Source: Acinetobacter sp. C26M (lineage in GTDB: Bacteria; Pseudomonadota; Gammaproteobacteria; Pseudomonadales; Moraxellaceae). From it: DNA of 64,000 bases. The stretch is from the NCBI RefSeq assembly GCF_023702675.1, contig NZ_CP098478.1:1798001-1862000 (forward strand), written 5' to 3'. Positions 26,898-36,355 of this stretch are shown here, in pieces. The position numbers were made by a program, and so were the translations under genes. The notes below the pieces were generated by a model, which saw nothing but the letters and a program-made list of their open reading frames with translations, made no database searches and had not been told where the DNA came from. Each line of letters begins with the position of its first letter. The first letter of the stretch is position 1.

Positions 26898-27521
26898 TTA
26901 GTCTGGTGTAAACAAATTATTCGACAGTGAGATTTTCTTGGCGAGATAGTGTGAATTGGATTTTTGGCTAATCAATAACACTTGTGATTGCAATTCGAGT
27001 TCGCCGTATTCAGGTTCGACTTGTACATAATACAATTGACCAAATTCATCACGGACACGTGCTTGCGCTGAAAAGCCTGGGCGTGCATTGCCTGTTGAAA
27101 TGGTGGCTAAACGTCCGACCAAATTGGTGTGGGTATGAATCACCTTAGGTTTGATGACTTGGTCCAAGCAATGAATCATAAATACCGTAAAGAAAATATC
27201 AATAATTAAAGCGGGAACAAATAAATAATAAGGAGAAATAAAGTAGTGCTGTAACGCAAAGAACGAGAGTTCTAAAAAATAGCCTGCAAAGCTAAAGTTG
27301 ATCAATAAGAATACAAAGATCAGGTATTTGGAGAACTTAACATCCAGCAGAGGAGAGTTGAGTAACCATTCTGGTGTTAGTTTTTTCACCAAATGACTTG
27401 GACGTAAACCAATCACAATCCCGATGGTTTCTGCAATGCTGAGCACAATTAGAGCCACGACGCTCATATGAAATGGCATCAGGTAGTAATTGAGGAAAAA
27501 CTCAGTCATCGCAGAATTCAT
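26898..27521 (-). CDS. YqiJ-like membrane protein with OB-fold tail
   Basis: 207 residues. Membrane helices at about 18-38, 65-85 and 93-118, then a cytosolic beta domain GRLATISTGNARPGFSAQARVRDEFGQLYYVQVEPEYGELELQSQVLLI. Layout and the RDxFGQ-hYxxVEPE pattern match E. coli YqiJ, which partners the flotillin YqiK. No flotillin gene is next to it here. Last gene of a three-gene unit with the Rieske protein and the kinase. Confidence 0.7.
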   Translation of the reverse strand: MNSAMTEFFLNYYLMPFHMSVVALIVLSIAETIGIVIGLRPSHLVKKLTPEWLLNSPLLDVKFSKYLIFVFLLINFSFAGYFLELSFFALQHYFISPYYLFVPALIIDIFFTVFMIHCLDQVIKPKVIHTHTNLVGRLATISTGNARPGFSAQARVRDEFGQLYYVQVEPEYGELELQSQVLLISQKSNSHYLAKKISLSNNLFTPD

Positions 27522-27531
27522 GATCTATGGC

Positions 27532-27852
27532 TTAATCAATATAGATACCACCATCTGAGTGGACTTCCAAATTTACTTTCTCAAGGAATTCACCTAGACA
27601 AGGGCCTGAAATACATTCGCCTGTTTCGACTGAAAACAGTGCACCATGGGTAGAACACTGAATGTATTCTTTATCTTGATCCAAGAATTGATTTTCTAAA
27701 TACTCAAGTTCGGTTTGCAAGTGTGGGCAAACGTTTTGATAGGCATAGAAGCTGCCATCTTTTTGAGTGATAAAAATCGTGGTCCCTTTCATGGTGTCGT
27801 ATGCACGAGACTCACGCTCAGGGACTTCTTCAGTCATGCAAATCTTTTCCAT
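27532..27852 (-). CDS. Rieske [2Fe-2S] ferredoxin-like protein
   Basis: 106 residues starting MEKICMTEE. Cluster ligands: Cys42-Pro-His44 and Cys66-Ser-Thr-His69-Gly. A single soluble Rieske domain, so an electron carrier or a small NirD/dioxygenase-type ferredoxin; partner unknown. One base after the kinase stop, with AGGA inside the kinase gene, so coupled to it. Confidence 0.85.
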   Translation of the reverse strand: MEKICMTEEVPERESRAYDTMKGTTIFITQKDGSFYAYQNVCPHLQTELEYLENQFLDQDKEYIQCSTHGALFSVETGECISGPCLGEFLEKVNLEVHSDGGIYID

Positions 27853-27853
27853 G

Positions 27854-28867
27854 TTATGCACATTCCTGTTGAGCTTTCTGGAATTGTTCAAACAGTTTAG
27901 CGTAGTTTTCTACGCTTAAACGTGGTCCATATTGAGCAACCACCTCACTTGAGATCAAAATAGCAAGTTGTGCAGCAGCTTCCAAGCTTAAACCTGCATT
28001 GATTGCATATAAAAATGCGCCTGAGAATGCATCGCCAGCACCATTGGTATCCACAGCTTCAACAGCACGACCATTGACATGGAAGTGGTGTGCTTGATCA
28101 ACAATCACAGCACCTTTAGCGCCTTGAGTAATCACAATATGTTGATTCTTTAATTTTAGGCTTTCAATCGCAGCATCAAGATTGTCTGTTTCGGTAAACA
28201 TGAGTGCTTCTTGTTCATTACAGAATAACAAGTCTACGCCATCATCTAAGAGTTCGACTAAACCTTGACGTGCATATTGCACCATTGCAGGATCAGACAG
28301 TGATAATGCAATTTTAACACCGTGTGCTTTAGCCAGTTCACGTGCCTGTTTAACTGCAACACGAGCGGTATCGCTGGTTGATAAGTAACCTTCGATATAC
28401 AGCCACTTTGCGGTTTTAAGCGGTTCAAAGTCGATTTGTTCATCGGATAATTCAGCGGTAATACCGAGATAGGTTTGCATGGTACGTTCTGAATCTGGGC
28501 TGATCAGAACCATACAAGTACCTGTAACACCTTCACTGATTGATTGTGTTGTGGTTGTGATGCCTGCTTCATTTAAGCCGTCTAGATAAATGCGACCGAG
28601 TTCATCATTACCTACACGACAGCCATAAAATGCAGTACCACCTAAGGCACTAAAAGCAACGGTTGTATTCGCTGCTGAACCACCACTGGCTTGGCCCTTG
28701 TAGCTTTGAGTATCTTGTAATTTTTGATATAAATTTGCCTGTGTTTCACCATCGGCCAAATGCATTGTGCCTTTTGGCAATCCCTGTTGCGTTAGAAACT
28801 CATTTGAAACCTTAAATTCTTGGTCAATGAGTGCATTACCAATTGCAAAAAGATCAACAGTTGCCAT
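27854..28867 (-). CDS. PfkB-family kinase, adenosine kinase-like
   Basis: 337 residues. N-terminal FAIGNALIDQEF and GGSAANTTVAFSALGG (ribokinase signature 1 region), anion hole and catalytic base in DTNGAGDAFSG with Asp279 counted from this start. Similar to bacterial adenosine/nucleoside kinases that salvage adenosine to AMP; other sugars or nucleosides remain possible. Start at 28867 is by family resemblance, because no upstream site has a good Shine-Dalgarno sequence. Confidence 0.82.
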   Translation of the reverse strand: MATVDLFAIGNALIDQEFKVSNEFLTQQGLPKGTMHLADGETQANLYQKLQDTQSYKGQASGGSAANTTVAFSALGGTAFYGCRVGNDELGRIYLDGLNEAGITTTTQSISEGVTGTCMVLISPDSERTMQTYLGITAELSDEQIDFEPLKTAKWLYIEGYLSTSDTARVAVKQARELAKAHGVKIALSLSDPAMVQYARQGLVELLDDGVDLLFCNEQEALMFTETDNLDAAIESLKLKNQHIVITQGAKGAVIVDQAHHFHVNGRAVEAVDTNGAGDAFSGAFLYAINAGLSLEAAAQLAILISSEVVAQYGPRLSVENYAKLFEQFQKAQQECA

Positions 28868-28983
28868 GTTTGTCATCACAGTAAAAATCAAAAAGCAAAG
28901 TTTACACGAATGCTACGGATTACAGTAGTTTGTTGAAGAAAATTCAGTAAAGGGTGGATTCGTAATGAAATGAAGGAAAGAAG

Positions 28984-29450
28984 ATGAAGCAACATCAGTT
29001 GAGAATTGAAAGAAGCCTAGAATTGCCTGCACAAATCGATGTTTTGATCCAATATCAGAACGTGAGGGCTTTCGCTTCTTAAATAGATTAAAACAAGATT
29101 TTTAATCTGGTACCAATTGTTTTGATCAGATCGGGGAAGCACTTTTTGTTGTGTATGATCAGCATGATCATTTGATTGCCGTAGGTGGATTGAATCAAGA
29201 CCCTTTTGCAGAATCGCAGCGAGTTGGGCGCTTAGGTCGTTTCTATGTCCATCCAGACTATCGCACTAATCAGATTGGTACGCATTTATTGGGACATATC
29301 GAACAATACGCAAAGACTTATTTTGAGCGGCTTGATTTATTTACTGATACAGCACAAGCGGCTCAGTTCTATCAAAGTCGGGGATATCAATCTATCGTGT
29401 CAGCACATCGTAATTTTTACAAGATTTTATCAAACGGCGTTTTGATTTAG
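28984..29450 (+). pseudogene. broken GNAT acetyltransferase gene
   Basis: ATG at 28984 has AGGA 8 bases upstream. The first frame runs to 29081-29083, where it stops; a second frame carries on the protein (SEREGFRFLNRLKQDF, stop TAA at 29103-29105, then SGTNCFDQIGEALFVVYDQ). From 29151 the rest is open: IAVGGLNQDPF, RFYVHPDYRTNQIGTHLL acetyl-CoA loop, FYQSRGYQSI. So one frameshift (about 29041-29048) and one in-frame stop have disabled a GNAT of about 155 residues. Intact relatives carry EGFxFLxRLxxD-xSGxNxF in one frame. Confidence 0.8.
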
Positions 29451-29564
29451 GCGCTGCATTTTTCTACAAAAATAGAGTAATTTACATGGATATCGATACG
29501 TATTCTTCGGTAGACTCTCTATAATCAATTGTAATGAATTTAATAGAGATAAATTGGAGATCAC

Positions 29565-32504
29565 ATGACTGTAGATGTTACTGAAAGCATTACTCAAACG
29601 ACACATCCCGCGTTTCAGCTATTACGTCAACACCATGTAGAAGCACTCGATATTCAAGTTTCAGAATATAAGCACAAAGTGACTGGTGCAGTTCACTACC
29701 ATTTAGCCACAACCCATGACGAAAATGTGTTCTTGGTAGCGTTTAGAACGCAGCCGATGGATTCCAAAGGTGCTGCACATATTTTAGAACATACGGCACT
29801 CTGTGGTTCTGAAAAGTTCCCTGTACGTGATCCTTTCTTTTTGATGATCCGCCGTTCATTGAACACATTTATGAATGCATTCACAGCAGCGGATTGGACA
29901 GCATATCCTTTTGCAACACAGAACAAAAAAGACTTTCAAAACTTATTGTCTGTGTATTTAGATGCTGCCTTTGCCGCGAATTTGAATCCATTGGACTTTG
30001 CGCAAGAAGGCATTCGCATTGAGTTGGAAAATGATCAAGCGGTTTATAAAGGTGTAGTGTTTAATGAGATGAAAGGAGCAATGAGCTCTCCTTCAGATCA
30101 GTTATATCATCAACTTGCACATCATTTATTCCCAGAAACGACTTACCACTACAACTCGGGTGGTGATCCTAAAGATATTCCAGACCTAAGCTATGAGCAA
30201 TTGGTGGATTTCTATAAAGTTCACTATCACCCAAGTAATGCCGTGTTCATGACCTTTGGCAATCAAAGTGCGTATGACTTACAAGAGCAATTTGAGAAAC
30301 TAGCTCTACATAAGTTTTCTCAAGGGACAACTTTATATTCAAAACCAGAGAAGCGTTTAACTGCACCTGTTGAAGTGACTGAAAGCTATGCGGTCGATAG
30401 TGAAGATCTGAAAGATAAGACTTACCATGTTATGTCATGGTTATTACCTGAAACCAGTGATACTAAATTACGTCTAGGTATGCGTTTGGTTGAGGGAATT
30501 CTATTAGAAAATTCTGCTTCACCTTTACGCCATTACTTAGAAACTTGTGGCTATGCACAATCAACAGGTCCTTTAATGGGTGTTGATGACAGCAACTTTG
30601 AAATGACCTTCTACTGTGGCGTTCAAGGCTCTAATGCTGAACATGCAGAAACATTTAAAAATGGCATTCTTGATATTCTAAAAGATGTTGCTTCTAAGCC
30701 AGTAGATACTGATTTTGTCGATGCAATTCTTCACCAGATTGAATTACATCAACGTGAAATCAATGGTGATGGTACACCGTATGGTCTAAGTCTGATTCTG
30801 AATGGACTAGGCAGTGCGATTCATCATAGTGATCCAATTCATGTTTGGGATGTCGACTCTGCGATTGAGCAGGTGAAAGAAGAACTGAAAGACCCAATGT
30901 GGTTATCAAACTTGATCCAAACCCACTTGTTGGATAATCCACACCGCGTACAAATGACTTTAGTACCTGATGCAACGAAATCGGTGAAAGAACAACAGGC
31001 TGAACAGGCTCGTTTGGCTGAGATCACAGCCCATTTAACTGACGAACAGAAAGTTGAGATTCAGGAAAAAACGGCTGCATTGAAGCAACGTCAAGACACA
31101 CCAGATGACCTTGAATTGCTACCAAAAGTTGGTTTGGAAGATGTGCCTGCTGAACTGCAAATTGTGCAAGGTCAACTACGTGAAATTATTTGCAATGGTT
31201 TAGATACACCATTGAATCTGTATCATGCAGGAACCAATGGTATTTACTACCAACAAGTGTTGATCCAGATTCCTGATGAAATCGTACAATCTCCATACTT
31301 CAATTTACTCTCAATTCTAATGGGAGAGGTTGGTGCGGGTGAGTACGATTATTTGGAATTCCAGCAAATCCAAACCGCAGTAAGTGGTGGTTTAGGTATG
31401 GGGGCATCATTGCGCAGTAAGGTCGATGATAAAGACCGTATCAGTGCATGGCTGACTTTAACGACCAAATCACTGACGCAAAAGCTGGATGCCATTCAAT
31501 TATTAAAATTGGCATTTGAACAACTTCGTTTTGATGAAAAAGACCGCATTATCGAGTTATTGCAACAGCGTAAAACGCGTTGGCAATCACGGTTGTCTGG
31601 TTCTGGTCATAGTTATGCGATGCAAGCAGCTTCACGTCAAATGAGTGCACTTGCACGCCGTGATTATCACAATACGGGTTTAGGCGCATTAAACTGGCTT
31701 AGTGACTTGGTTGCGAAAATTGATCAAGATGATGCTGCTTATCAAGCATTGATTACTGAATTACAGTCGATTCATCGTCAGTTGCTGCAAGCACCTAAAC
31801 AATTCTTATTGGTATGTGAAGAACATCAATCCGATCGTTTAGTTGAAGAAGTTCAAAATGTTTGGGATAAGCTGGTTGTTGATAAAGCACCTGTCACTTT
31901 AACGCAAGTAGAACAGGTCAATACCAACGACGATGAAGCATGGTTGATTCAAGCCAATGTCCAATTCTGTTCATCTGCTTATCAAGCAGTCGATGTCGCG
32001 CATCCTGATGCGGCACCTTTAATGGTATTGGCTGCTTATTTGCGTAATGGCTTTTTACATAGTGCGATTCGTGAAAAAGGTGGCGCATATGGTGGTGGAG
32101 CTAGCTATGATGGCAATGCGTGCTCGTTCCGTTTCTATAGCTATCGTGATCCGCGTTTAGCAGAAACATTTAATGATTTTGAAGCCAGTGTACAATGGTT
32201 ACTGAATACCGAACAACAACCACATCAACTGGAAGAAGCAATTCTTGGTTTAGTGGCTGGTATGGATAAACCGGGTTCACCAGCAGGGGAAGCAATTACT
32301 GCATGTTATGCCTTGTTGCATGCACGTACACCAAAATTCCGTAAAATCTTACGTGAGCGTCTACTCAGCGTGAACTTGGATGATTTACAGCGTGTTGCGA
32401 AGCAATATCTATTGGCTCAAAAACCTGTGAAAGCCGTGGTTGCGCCATTTGCGAAACGTGAAGAATTGCAGAAACTTGGATTCAGTATTCAGCAAGTCAA
32501 TTAA
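29565..32504 (+). CDS. M16C zinc metalloprotease (presequence protease-like)
   Basis: 979 residues, two tandem M16 halves plus the M16C linker. Inverted zinc motif HILEH (His72, Glu75, His76) with LCGS after it and the distal Glu in VFNEMKG about 93 residues on. Degrades peptides of moderate length inside a closed chamber. No signal peptide, so cytoplasmic. GGAG eight bases before the ATG. Followed at 20 bases by pldA in the same direction, so likely co-transcribed. Confidence 0.9.
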   Translation: MTVDVTESITQTTHPAFQLLRQHHVEALDIQVSEYKHKVTGAVHYHLATTHDENVFLVAFRTQPMDSKGAAHILEHTALCGSEKFPVRDPFFLMIRRSLNTFMNAFTAADWTAYPFATQNKKDFQNLLSVYLDAAFAANLNPLDFAQEGIRIELENDQAVYKGVVFNEMKGAMSSPSDQLYHQLAHHLFPETTYHYNSGGDPKDIPDLSYEQLVDFYKVHYHPSNAVFMTFGNQSAYDLQEQFEKLALHKFSQGTTLYSKPEKRLTAPVEVTESYAVDSEDLKDKTYHVMSWLLPETSDTKLRLGMRLVEGILLENSASPLRHYLETCGYAQSTGPLMGVDDSNFEMTFYCGVQGSNAEHAETFKNGILDILKDVASKPVDTDFVDAILHQIELHQREINGDGTPYGLSLILNGLGSAIHHSDPIHVWDVDSAIEQVKEELKDPMWLSNLIQTHLLDNPHRVQMTLVPDATKSVKEQQAEQARLAEITAHLTDEQKVEIQEKTAALKQRQDTPDDLELLPKVGLEDVPAELQIVQGQLREIICNGLDTPLNLYHAGTNGIYYQQVLIQIPDEIVQSPYFNLLSILMGEVGAGEYDYLEFQQIQTAVSGGLGMGASLRSKVDDKDRISAWLTLTTKSLTQKLDAIQLLKLAFEQLRFDEKDRIIELLQQRKTRWQSRLSGSGHSYAMQAASRQMSALARRDYHNTGLGALNWLSDLVAKIDQDDAAYQALITELQSIHRQLLQAPKQFLLVCEEHQSDRLVEEVQNVWDKLVVDKAPVTLTQVEQVNTNDDEAWLIQANVQFCSSAYQAVDVAHPDAAPLMVLAAYLRNGFLHSAIREKGGAYGGGASYDGNACSFRFYSYRDPRLAETFNDFEASVQWLLNTEQQPHQLEEAILGLVAGMDKPGSPAGEAITACYALLHARTPKFRKILRERLLSVNLDDLQRVAKQYLLAQKPVKAVVAPFAKREELQKLGFSIQQVN

Positions 32505-32524
32505 AATAAAAATTGGAGAAATCT

Positions 32525-33694
32525 ATGGCGTTCAAATCTTTTGAACGTAGTCATTTGGAGCTCAGTATCATGGCGATACTTGGCTCTTTAACGACATCGT
32601 TGGCGAATGCACAATCTACAGCACCGACAAGCCCTGCGAGTGTTGAAGCATGTGTGGCTTTGGCTGCAAATGCTGAACGCTTGGCTTGTTATGATAGCCT
32701 GTATAAAGCACCTGTCATTATTCCAACACAAGCTCAGACGGATGCCGCACCTGTGGTTGCCGCAGCGATGCCTGTGGTTGAATCTAATGAAAAAGCCAAG
32801 CCAGAATCTTTAAAAGATAAAGTGGTTCAAAAAGTAAGTGATTTGCATTTGTTAGGGGCTGCACCGAAGTTTGATCCAAATGTTTCTTTGTTGGATCGTC
32901 GTTGGGAGTTATCTGAAGAAAGTAAGCTTGGTGTGTGGAACATTCGTGCTTATCAACCTGTTTATTTGCTTCCCGTGTTTTGGACCAGTGATAAAAATGA
33001 ATTTCCAAGTAGTCCAAATCCAGAAAACACTGTTAAAGAGAAGCAAGACTTAAAGTCGAGTGAAGCCAAGTTTCAGCTTTCCTTTAAGACCAAGGCTTGG
33101 GAAAATATTTTTGGTGATAATGGTGATCTTTGGGTGGGTTATACTCAGTCATCTCGTTGGCAAGTATATAATTCGGAAGAGTCGCGCCCATTTCGCGAGA
33201 CCAATTATGAGCCTGAAGCAAGTTTGATGTTCAGAACCAACTATGAGGTTTTAGGTCTCAATGCACGTTTGCTTGGGGTGACCTTGAACCACCAATCCAA
33301 TGGTCGTTCTGATCCATTGTCGCGTAGCTGGAACCGTGTCATTTTCAATCTTGGATTTGAAAAAGATAATTTCGCCTTGATGGTTCGTCCTTGGTATCGT
33401 GTAGAGGAAGAAGCCAAAGATGATAATAATCCAGATATTAAAGATTATATCGGTCGTGGTGATCTGACGGCATTCTACCGTAAAGGCGATAACGACTTTT
33501 CTTTGATGTTACGTCATTCATTGAAAGGTGGAGATCGTTCGCACGGAGCAGTTCAGTTTGACTGGGCTTTCCCAATTAAAGATAAATTACGTGGTCATTT
33601 GCAAATATTTGATGGCTATGGCGAAAGTTTGATTGATTATAACCACCGAGCAACCTATGTCGGTTTGGGTGTGTCATTGATGAACTGGTATTAA
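32525..33694 (+). CDS. pldA: outer membrane phospholipase A
   Basis: 389 residues from the ATG with GGAGAA five bases ahead. Signal peptide of about 30 residues, then a long Ala/Pro-rich N-terminal extension (to about 95) with CVALAANAERLACYDSLY, which E. coli PldA lacks. Barrel domain with NHQSNGRSDPLSRSWNR: catalytic His256, Ser258 and Asn270, the spacing of OMPLA (142/144/156). Ca2+-dependent hydrolysis of misplaced outer-leaflet phospholipids. C-terminal Tyr/Trp strand. Confidence 0.9.
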   Translation: MAFKSFERSHLELSIMAILGSLTTSLANAQSTAPTSPASVEACVALAANAERLACYDSLYKAPVIIPTQAQTDAAPVVAAAMPVVESNEKAKPESLKDKVVQKVSDLHLLGAAPKFDPNVSLLDRRWELSEESKLGVWNIRAYQPVYLLPVFWTSDKNEFPSSPNPENTVKEKQDLKSSEAKFQLSFKTKAWENIFGDNGDLWVGYTQSSRWQVYNSEESRPFRETNYEPEASLMFRTNYEVLGLNARLLGVTLNHQSNGRSDPLSRSWNRVIFNLGFEKDNFALMVRPWYRVEEEAKDDNNPDIKDYIGRGDLTAFYRKGDNDFSLMLRHSLKGGDRSHGAVQFDWAFPIKDKLRGHLQIFDGYGESLIDYNHRATYVGLGVSLMNWY

Positions 33695-34222
33695 ATGAGT
33701 TTAAATATTCCAGAGTCCTTATTACAGCTTGAAGCAAATTGTGGTGTCTTTGCACTTTGGTTAATCGTGAAGCAATATCATACCCATATTGATATTGCTG
33801 ACCTGATTCGTTTGTCTGGCCATGATCGAGAAGATGGGACATTCACTATTGCTTTGGCTGTAGCACTGAAAAAAATAGGCTTTGAAGTATCGTTCTATAC
33901 GGCGCCTGATCCTAATATTGATGAAAAGGAAAAGCAAAGTTATCTCGATGCGCAGCGTCTTCAGATTCCGATTCAGGCTGCTTTAACTTATTCAGAAATT
34001 CAGCGGGCTTTTGAACAAGGTCACTTCGTGATTGTGTTTTATGACACATTACAAGATGTAGGGAATCAGTCTTTGATTTATTCAATCGACGAACAGGAAA
34101 TTAGTTTCTGTGATCATTTTGACGTGATGTCTAAAACGGTGTTTGAACAACAGCGTCAAAGTGATGAAATTTGTCGACAAGTAATCGTGATTAAACAGCC
34201 ATTAAATCATCATCCAATCTGA
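33695..34222 (+). CDS. peptidase C39-like protein, possibly inactive
   Basis: 175 residues starting immediately after the pldA stop. Q11-x4-C16 (QLEANCGVFALWLI) is the oxyanion Gln and nucleophile pattern of C39 peptidases, followed by a DGTFTIALAVALKKIGFEV helix. The strand where the His should stand reads VGNQSLIYSID, so His seems replaced by Asn124/Gln125; Asp140 is kept. Without the His it may be a binding domain rather than a protease. The last 13 bases overlap the convergent ktrB gene. Confidence 0.6.
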   Translation: MSLNIPESLLQLEANCGVFALWLIVKQYHTHIDIADLIRLSGHDREDGTFTIALAVALKKIGFEVSFYTAPDPNIDEKEKQSYLDAQRLQIPIQAALTYSEIQRAFEQGHFVIVFYDTLQDVGNQSLIYSIDEQEISFCDHFDVMSKTVFEQQRQSDEICRQVIVIKQPLNHHPI

Positions 34223-35547
34223 ATATTGGCATTGGCGTGTTTTAGGCGACTCTTTTTCGGTGTCGCAATTAAATAGGCCAGTGTTAATGGCCCAAGCCGT
34301 CCCGTATACATCAATAAACTCAGAACAAATAAACTGCCATCATGTAACTCACTGGTTACGCCACGAGATAGACCAACTGTACATGCTGCAGAGACTACTT
34401 CAAACATTAGGTCGAGCACATCTAATTTGGGTTCAAGAAGGAAAATGATAAAACAGCCGACAAAGACCAACATGCCTGTAATGGCAGTCACTGCAAGTGC
34501 TTTATAAGTTGTTTCTTGTGAAACTGAATGATTAAAAATACGAATTTCTTCATTACGACGCAGAAAGGAAATCACACAGAGCAATAAAATTACAAAAGTA
34601 CCGACCTTAATACCGCCTGCGGTACTAAGAGAACCACCACCAATAAACATCAATAACATGGTCAATAAAGCCGTACTATGTTCCATTGAACCTGTATCAA
34701 TGGTGTTAAACCCTGACGAACGTGGCACAGTTGCTTGGAACCAAGCATTCATGGCTTGTTCACCAAGGCCCATTGAACCAAGCGTGAGAGGGTTGTTGGA
34801 CTCTAATAACCAAATTAAGATAAATGCAACAAGATTTAAAATTGCGATGGTACTCAGAATCAGTTTGCTGTTTGGGGTCAACTTGCTCCAACGTTTATTT
34901 TGCTTAACATCAATCAGAACCAAGAAGCCGATTCCGCCTAGGGTATATAACATGCTGATGGTGAGACAAATCAGATAGTGGCTTTGAAAGTTAATCAGAC
35001 TGTTATCAAATAAGGAAAAACCTGCATTATTAAAAGCTGAAACGCTATAGAAAACAGCATAATAAAGCCCGCGACCAAAACCATACATTGGCGCAAAGGA
35101 GGCTGTCAGGATAATGACGCCAATCAACTCAAAAAATAGGGTATATAGCACCACACCTTTGGCAACGAAGGTCACTTTGGATAGGCTGGTTTGACCCAAG
35201 CTATCTTGCGCCATCATTTGTTGTTTTAAGCCGAGTTTAGGTGCGAGACTCAATGCAGCCAAGATGGCAAAGGTCATAAAGCCTAAACCACCTGATTGAA
35301 TCAACAGAAGAATAATAAACTGCCCGAGATGATTAAATGATTCATTCAGATTAACCACTGATAGGCCAGTAATGGTCACGGCCGAAGTTGCTGTAAATAA
35401 AGCGTCCATCCAGCTGACATTGCCTTTATTTGCAATCGGCATTTTTAGCAGTATCGTGCCAATGATAATAAAGCTAAGAAACCCAATTGCCAGTAAAGAT
35501 GGCGGGCTGAGATTAAAAATCTTCTGAGAGTTTATTTTAAATGCCAT
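34210..35547 (-). CDS. ktrB: K+ uptake membrane subunit, TrkH/KtrB family
   Basis: 445 residues made of four M1-P-M2 units. Selectivity-filter loops seen as TITGLS, FNNAGFS, RSSGFNT and CTVGLSRG, each with the central Gly. Size fits KtrB rather than TrkH. Imports K+ driven by Na+ or the membrane potential. One base separates it from ktrA upstream. The 3' end overlaps the opposite-strand C39-like gene by 13 bases. Confidence 0.88.
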   Translation of the reverse strand: MAFKINSQKIFNLSPPSLLAIGFLSFIIIGTILLKMPIANKGNVSWMDALFTATSAVTITGLSVVNLNESFNHLGQFIILLLIQSGGLGFMTFAILAALSLAPKLGLKQQMMAQDSLGQTSLSKVTFVAKGVVLYTLFFELIGVIILTASFAPMYGFGRGLYYAVFYSVSAFNNAGFSLFDNSLINFQSHYLICLTISMLYTLGGIGFLVLIDVKQNKRWSKLTPNSKLILSTIAILNLVAFILIWLLESNNPLTLGSMGLGEQAMNAWFQATVPRSSGFNTIDTGSMEHSTALLTMLLMFIGGGSLSTAGGIKVGTFVILLLCVISFLRRNEEIRIFNHSVSQETTYKALAVTAITGMLVFVGCFIIFLLEPKLDVLDLMFEVVSAACTVGLSRGVTSELHDGSLFVLSLLMYTGRLGPLTLAYLIATPKKSRLKHANANIQIG

Positions 35548-35548
35548 A

Positions 35549-36199
35549 TTATGCGAAACATCCAGAAAGTTTTCTAAGATGGCTGAGTGAGCCTTCTAAA
35601 ATCAGGACATCACCCGTTTGTAGGGTAAAACTTGCATCTGTTTCGTAGTGAATCTGTTGATCTCGTTTCAGTAGCAGCAGCTTGATATTCGGCTCTTGTT
35701 TTAAGATGCCAGATAAATTTACATTGTTGAGCTTTTCATGCACAGGAACTTTGACAATGTAATGATCATCATCTAAAGCCATATAACGACTCACCATAGG
35801 GTAATTTAAGGCTTGAGCAACTCGGACACCCATATCTTCTTCAGGATGGATAATCTTGCTGACATTTAAATGGGAGAGGATCGTATGATGTGCTTTGGTT
35901 TTAGCCTTGACTAAAATTTTCTCAACACCGAGATTTTTGAGATTTAAAACACAGAGGATACTGGCCTCAATATCTTCACCAATTGCGACTACAACAGCAT
36001 CGCAATTTTGGATATTCAGTTCTTCTAGGACATGCTCATCGGTGGCATCGGCAATCACTGCGTGTGTAATGCGGTCAGCCAAGCTTTCAACATTACGTTT
36101 GATGGTATCAATCCCAATGACATCATGATTCAATTTAGTCAGCTCTAATGCAACAGTTGCCCCAAAACTACCTAAACCAATGACTGCAAACTGTGCCAT
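35549..36199 (-). CDS. ktrA: K+ uptake regulatory subunit, KtrA/TrkA-N family
   Basis: 216 residues. RCK_N Rossmann domain begins AVIGLGSFGATVALEL with GxGxxG for nucleotide; RCK_C from about 140. Single RCK pair size fits KtrA, the ATP/ADP-gated ring that opens KtrB. AAGGACAGTT before the ATG. First gene of the ktrAB operon. Confidence 0.88.
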   Translation of the reverse strand: MAQFAVIGLGSFGATVALELTKLNHDVIGIDTIKRNVESLADRITHAVIADATDEHVLEELNIQNCDAVVVAIGEDIEASILCVLNLKNLGVEKILVKAKTKAHHTILSHLNVSKIIHPEEDMGVRVAQALNYPMVSRYMALDDDHYIVKVPVHEKLNNVNLSGILKQEPNIKLLLLKRDQQIHYETDASFTLQTGDVLILEGSLSHLRKLSGCFA

Positions 36200-36317
36200 A
36201 ACTGTCCTTAACTAAATGATAAAAATGTCTTTTTATTCATTTTAAGATGGAATAACTTTCTATTTGTAATGATTTTGTTTGCGCTGCACATGGATAAGCA
36301 AAATATCGATTAAAAAT

Positions 36318-36340
36318 AAAGCCGACACTAGGTCGGCTTT
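36318..36340 (-). terminator. intrinsic terminator after ilvA
   Basis: AAAGCCGAC / GTCGGCTTT around a 5-base loop, followed on the minus strand by TATTTTTA, 16 bases after the stop. Confidence 0.75.
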
Positions 36341-36355
36341 CAAGTATTTTAAAAC

